Source: Candidatus Altimarinota bacterium | GTDB taxonomy: Bacteria; Patescibacteriota; Gracilibacteria; UBA4473 | NCBI GenBank assembly: GCA_027028725.1 | Contig: JALVIB010000003.1 | Coordinates: 1-6,020 of the forward strand | DNA length: 6,020 bases | Direction of reading: 5' to 3' | Part shown: positions 5,585 to 6,020 of the stretch, piece after piece | Layout: the number at the start of each line of letters is the position of its first letter | Position numbering within the stretch: position 1 is the first letter of the stretch | Position numbers and translations under genes: made by a program | Notes under the pieces: generated by a model | The model's input: the letters and a program-made list of their open reading frames with translations, nothing else | The model's database searches: none | Told to the model about the DNA's origin: nothing

Positions 5585-5824
5585 TTAGAATCGTTTGTTT
5601 CGAAAAGCTGTTCCTGATCCTGATTTTAAATATTTTTCAAAATTAATAGCTTTTTGTTTATCAGAAAAAACTATACAAGTTTGTATTTTCCATGGTTTGA
5701 ATTTAGAAGAGTGAGGAACTTCTCCATTATTATGTTTAATAAGACGTTTTTTTATGTCAGTTGTATAACCAACATATCGCTGATTTGGAAAATTCAAACT
5801 TTTGAGAATATAGACATAATACAT
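5585..5824 (-). CDS. GIY-YIG endonuclease-domain protein (single domain)
   Basis: 79 residues, a complete stand-alone GIY-YIG domain. MYYVYIL (1-7) is the GIY strand, RYVGYT (16-21) the YIG strand, IKKRLIKHN (24-32) carries catalytic Arg27, and NFEKYLKSGSGTAFRNKRF (61-79) carries Glu63 and the usual SGSGxAFxxKR ending. Small proteins of this type are presumed DNA nucleases; their targets are mostly unknown. I chose ATG 5824-5822 because the family begins exactly with MYYVYIL. An ATG at 5878 in frame would add 18 residues encoded by the tandem repeat and is unlikely to be real. No Shine-Dalgarno; the leader is A-rich. The stop is followed after one codon by the second GIY-YIG gene in the same frame. 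Confidence 0.88.
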   Translation of the reverse strand: MYYVYILKSLNFPNQRYVGYTTDIKKRLIKHNNGEVPHSSKFKPWKIQTCIVFSDKQKAINFEKYLKSGSGTAFRNKRF

Positions 5825-5842
5825 TTTGTTGTTTTTTATTTC

Positions 5843-6020
5843 TAAAGGTCCTCCTACGCACAAGGCTACGGAGGACATCCTTCTTCAACAGAAAAAATGG
5901 CAAACTTTATACAAGAAGATGGCTTGCCATCCGAAGCTCGCTAGAGTTTTTAAAGGTCCTCCTACGCACAAGGCTACGGAGGACATCCTTCTTCAACAGA
6001 AAAAATGGCAAACTTTATAC
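5843..6020. repeat. 108-bp tandem repeat, one full unit and 70 bp of the next, cut by the window edge
   Basis: Positions 5843-5912 and 5951-6020 are identical over all 70 bases, giving a 108-bp period. The array may continue to the right. Each unit contains GTCCTCC and GGAGGAC arms (5849-5855 and 5871-5877) around a 15-base loop, and the connecting part holds GATGGC-TT-GCCATC (5918-5931). On the minus strand the unit lies directly upstream of the first GIY-YIG gene and can be read as a short frame (MSSVALCVGGPLKTLASFGW...), which I regard as chance coding. I see no real gene in 5825-6020. Confidence 0.9.

Noticed and set aside
5585..5587. Alternative genetic code making the TAA between the GIY-YIG domains a sense codon
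   Set aside because: TAA ends the other genes cleanly, the first domain ends with the normal family C-terminus right before it, and known CPR recoding involves TGA, not TAA.
5825..5878. N-terminal extension of the first GIY-YIG protein starting at the ATG at 5878
   Set aside because: The 18 added residues come from the tandem repeat, and the family begins exactly at the internal Met of MYYVYIL.

Overview
The window is AT-rich bacterial DNA. It has short intergenic gaps, small genes, no visible Shine-Dalgarno sites, and two adjacent small GIY-YIG nuclease genes preceded by a repeated leader. This combination suggests a candidate-phyla-radiation (Patescibacteria/Parcubacteria-like) genome. That is an inference from style, because no rRNA or other phylogenetic marker is present.

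Layout, left to right. (1) 1-367, minus: the N-terminal 122 residues of a beta-CASP metallo-beta-lactamase RNA nuclease, running off the left edge. (2) 368-730: a divergent intergenic region with one good sigma70-type promoter on each strand and a block of GC-rich palindromes. (3) 731-2002, plus: a membrane protein with an MgtC/SapB domain and a DUF4010 domain, probably read from a leaderless transcript. (4) 2027-4240, plus: an unrecognised 737-residue protein whose C-terminal two thirds is five repeats of 91-93 residues. (5) 4241-4340: a convergent gap with an 18-bp perfect inverted repeat and an intrinsic terminator for each strand. (6) 4341-4889, minus: a typical 2-Cys peroxiredoxin (AhpC/Prx1 type). 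(7) 4951-5277, minus: a small protein ending in an SSB-like acidic tail (EDLPF). (8) 5321-5824, minus: two GIY-YIG genes in the same frame separated by one TAA; the second has ATA where its ATG should be. (9) 5843-6020: a 108-bp unit starting to repeat in tandem at the right edge.

The most striking signal is a short motif, AAATCCCGCGAAATTT. Its 9-base core ATCCCGCGA occurs exactly 15 times in 6 kb on both strands, although chance would give far fewer than one. It lies inside the -35/-10 spacers of both divergent promoters, directly after the stop codons of both large plus-strand genes, as an inverted pair between the convergent genes, and inside five of the genes. Within genes it is read in five of the six possible frames, and in the sixth as a near-match. 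In the repeat protein it is built into every unit as Glu-Ile-Pro-Arg. The pattern resembles a DNA uptake sequence or a HIP1-like iterated palindrome, with possible regulatory roles at promoters and terminators. The genes themselves do not form one obvious pathway; they look like housekeeping or stress genes (RNA processing, peroxide removal, ssDNA binding) next to fast-changing accessory ones (repeat protein, GIY-YIG pair, tandem repeat).
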